Source of the DNA: Siniperca chuatsi
Taxonomy: Eukaryota; Chordata; Actinopteri; Centrarchiformes; Sinipercidae
Assembly: GCF_020085105.1 (NCBI RefSeq)
Contig: NC_058051.1
Location: forward strand, 25,515,455-25,579,454
DNA: 64,000 nt
Direction: 5' to 3'
The notes under the pieces: model-generated
What the model saw: only the letters and a program-made list of their open reading frames with translations
The model's database searches: none
What the model was told of the DNA's origin: nothing
Shown here: in pieces, positions 61,201 through 64,000 of the stretch
Numbering within the stretch: the stretch's first letter is position 1
How the letters are laid out: each line of letters begins with the position of its first letter
Made by a program: the position numbers and the translations under genes

Positions 61201-61829
61201 TCTCTAATGCCTTCATCAATCTCGACCCCCACCAAAAAACTGATATTACCATGCCAGTCATTCCGCAGAACCCCTCATCCTGTGCCTGCACTGGGAGTGA
61301 CCCTCATTCACATAATGGGAGTATATGAGCTACTGCACCAGACCACCACAGGATTTGACCTTGCTATGACTTCTACATTAGCAAGATGACAGAATACCCT
61401 CTGCTTGTTGGTTCACACTGGCTGATACCACTAATGCACTGATCATAAACCTCTGATGGCTTCTATATAAGGCTATGCAAGTGTGCGAGACACCTTGGGG
61501 GTCTGGACAGCATTAACATCAACATTGACTTATAAGGAGGAGCAGGGTAGATTAAAAGGAGTCAGGGGGGTAGGTGTAACATTCTAATGGGCACTGTGAC
61601 TCACCATCCCAAACATTGTTTTTAATGTTTACAGAAGGTGACACAGCTGAAGTATGGTACATTCTTTTGAGACCTCAACATAATTCATGTTGTTCATCAG
61701 CCTCAGCTATGCACAGTCTGGACAGGACATAACACACAATACATCAGGAAGTAGTCAGATTAGAGTGGGGATTTTTAAAGTGGGAGTCACTAGAACACAA
61801 CATGTTAAACGTTTTGTTTTTGTTTTTAG
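58289..61829. other. Intergenic DNA, no supported exon
   Basis: No coding exon. 59460-59860 (ATCCATATTTTTTATAATAT, then CCGGCTGCAACTTTACTG and CCACCAAACAGCAGACAG) resembles a dispersed fish repeat from memory, but has no second copy here. Confidence 0.3.
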
Positions 61830-62680
61830 CCATGCTAGCTTAATGACTCCATGGATGACGATGTCAGACTGATGGTCAGTCCACCACTTTGATCCAGACT
61901 GAAATATCCAAAAAACAATTGGATGGATTGCCATAAAATCTTGTACAACATTCATGATCCCAAGAGAAAGGATCCTGATGGCTTTGGTGATCCACTGAGT
62001 TTTTATCTAGCGCCACCAGCGGGTCAACATTTTTATTTTTAAATGAAAATATCTCAACAACTATTGGATGGCTTTACAGATGTTCATGGTGCCCAGAGGA
62101 TGAATCCTAATTACCTTTGCAATCCCATGATTTTTCCTCTAGTGCCACTGACAGGTTTTCAAGTTTTCACTTATTCTGCGAAAAATCTCAACATCTACAC
62201 GAAGCATTTGCACAAAATCTTGAAAAGACATGCATGGTTCCCAGATGATGAATCCTAATGATTTTTGCAATCCCCTGACCTTTCCTCTAGCACCACCATG
62301 AGGTCAACATTTGTGATTTTCAGTGAAATTTCTGGACAACTATTGGATAGATTGTCATGAAATTTAGTGCCACATTCATGTCCCCCTCAGGATGAATTGT
62401 AACTACTTTTCCAGTACTTTGGTTTATGACAATATACCTGCAAAATTAATGACATTCCCATCAGCCTCAGCTGTACTTTGTGTTTAGTGGTAAATGTTAG
62501 CATGCTAACACGCTAAACTAAAATGGTGAACATGGTAAACATCATACCTGCTAAACATCAGTTAGCGTTGTCATTGTGAGTATGTTAGCATGCTGATGTG
62601 AACATTTTGCTCAATGCACCGCTGTGCAGAAGTACTGCCTCACAGAGGGGAGTGGCTGCAGACTCTTGTTACTATATGAA
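61830..62680 (+). repeat. Interspersed repeat family A, copy 3
   Basis: The longest copy: about four tandem units of 110-130 bp (starts near 61915, 62040, 62180 and 62330, each with an AACTATTGGATGG- or TCT-ACA-type beginning and a CCTCTAG-GCCAC end), then GACATTCCCATCAGCCTCAG, GTTAGCATGCTAACACGC, CATGGTAAACATCATACCTG and a CACAGAGG end. Confidence 0.75.
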
Positions 62681-64000
62681 TCAAAAAGAAAACAGCAAGG
62701 GTATATAAGCATTTGTTAGCGCTGTGTTAAATGATCCTGCACTGCAAGACTGTGAAAAAACAGAAACATTCAGGAAACTATTGTAATGTGTTACACCCAT
62801 AATGTCGTTGAAGATGATACATGATGACAGTAAAGACCCCCCTCCAAAAAGCTTGCTTTATTGTCCACCTGTCTTATTGCAGACATGTAGATGAGACATT
62901 ATGGGAAGCCGTTGTTCCTGCCATCAGCCGTCATTGTTGTTACATCAGTCTTATCTAGACATGTCTGTGTCAGTGGAGGAAGTACATGTTACCATTCAGC
63001 TGATGAGGTGCTGAAAGTTGAGCAGCCAAAGGCCTTTTTAAGGTTGGTGTGCACTCTTCAGTCATACATGTAATACAAAATTGTGTGTGCTTAAAACAGC
63101 CTGGTTGTTTCTCTGTCATGCTGTTTTTGCAACAATAACACAAGGCTGTAAAAATAATGAAAAAGAAAATGTTTATGTTTATGTCTGTGAATATAAGAAG
63201 AAACAGTATCTATACTTATCTATTTTCACATTAAGTGCAGTTTGCTTTTGTCATGGGAAGCCTGGTGCGACTGTTTCCATATGCATTGTGTCAAACATGT
63301 TTGGCCAAGGGAGTGGGTGTGGGAAAGCAACAGCAGCAAATTGGTCGGAATGGTGTGTGTATGTATGTGTGTGTGTGTATTTACGTGTGAAACAATACCC
63401 TGAGGCTCTCCAGTGATCACACTGATTCGCTGCCCTCTCCTGCTGTACCCCCAGATCCACACATTTTACAGCCGCATTCCTTCACTCTGAGCCCCAGCAG
63501 CACGCCCGCCCCAATAGCAAAACACAGGAGGGGGGTCAGGGGGCACACCATTACTTTGAGACAAATAGGCCATCCAAATAAAACATGACACCCTGAACAC
63601 GGGACCTGAATGCAAACCTGGACGACTGGCTGTGCACACATGTCTTGTTCAATGTCATCTTTCAACTTAAACATTGCTGTTCATAAGTTTTTAACAATCA
63701 AAGAGTTTTGACGTGGTCTTAGAATGATACGCTCTGCGGTTTATTTGTTGTTCTTCCATTATGATGACCTGCAAATATTGTCAGGTCAGAGTGTTACCAG
63801 TTTTACATTTCACTGTTGATTCTGGTCTTTAAGGGGATTTTCTTATAAGCCTACCGTGTACCATTTTCTGTAGCTGAGTGCTTGCATCTTGTCTTGGTAT
63901 GTCAACCTGGCCACTCTACCTCAGTGACCTCCCATTAAATGATGTCAAGCATTTTATGCTGCCTCTTAAAGAGTGGTGTTTTTCAGCAAACAAGTTCAGT
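62681..64000. other. Terminal intergenic DNA
   Basis: No exon supported. A TG-rich stretch at 63351-63380 is a degenerate microsatellite. Confidence 0.3.

Larger units (their letters stand above)
42600..64000. other. Gene-poor region without supported exons
   Basis: About 21 kb downstream of csrnp2. Reading both strands I found no block where an ORF, flanking splice sites and a recognisable protein family coincide. It holds several repeat families (listed separately), microsatellites and single-copy AT-rich DNA. It could be intergenic or part of a very large intron of a gene lying beyond the window. Confidence 0.5.

Noticed and set aside
63417-63674. Minus-strand Cys-rich 85-codon ORF with hydrophobic segment
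   Set aside because: Tempting as a membrane protein exon, but no flanking splice sites or known motif could be matched.

Overview
The window is vertebrate genomic DNA, almost certainly from a teleost fish and probably a percomorph. Genes are split into many short exons with GT/AG introns, the encoded proteins are bony-vertebrate orthologues, and the intergenic DNA is full of short fish-type repeats plus one Rex3/RTE-like LINE. There are no bacterial-style operons, CRISPR arrays or phage genes. Exon models were assembled by hand from splice sites, reading phase and protein similarity recalled from known vertebrate families; no database search was run.

Layout. (1) 134-2128 (+): smagp, a small single-pass membrane glycoprotein. 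(2) 6370-8441 (-): dazap2, convergent with smagp, with a long AT-rich 3' UTR. (3) 11563-18334 (+): pou6f1, a ten-coding-exon POU-homeodomain gene with a regulatory-looking upstream block. (4) 21405-31476 (+): tfcp2, fifteen coding exons; intron 10 holds a 5'-truncated, frameshifted LINE flanked by a 13-bp target-site duplication. (5) 35603-40333 (+): csrnp2, four coding exons behind a long untranslated leader exon (about 33130-33804), with a 3' UTR reaching about 42585. (6) About 42600-64000: 21 kb in which I could not support any coding exon; it contains several repeat families and microsatellites.

Order and orientation of the five genes match, as I recall it, human 12q13.13 (SMAGP-DAZAP2-POU6F1-TFCP2-CSRNP2), which supports orthology independently of the sequence matches. 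The expected next human neighbour (LETMD1) is not seen.

Functionally this is a conserved neighbourhood, not a pathway. Three genes encode transcription regulators (pou6f1, tfcp2, csrnp2), one a small proline-rich adaptor (dazap2), one an epithelial surface glycoprotein (smagp). The most interesting local details are an exact-length duplicated stalk exon in smagp, an upstream ORF whose stop overlaps the pou6f1 start codon, an 80-nt frame-breaking candidate exon in pou6f1, an octamer-rich upstream block, and several short inverted-repeat element families present in multiple diverged copies.
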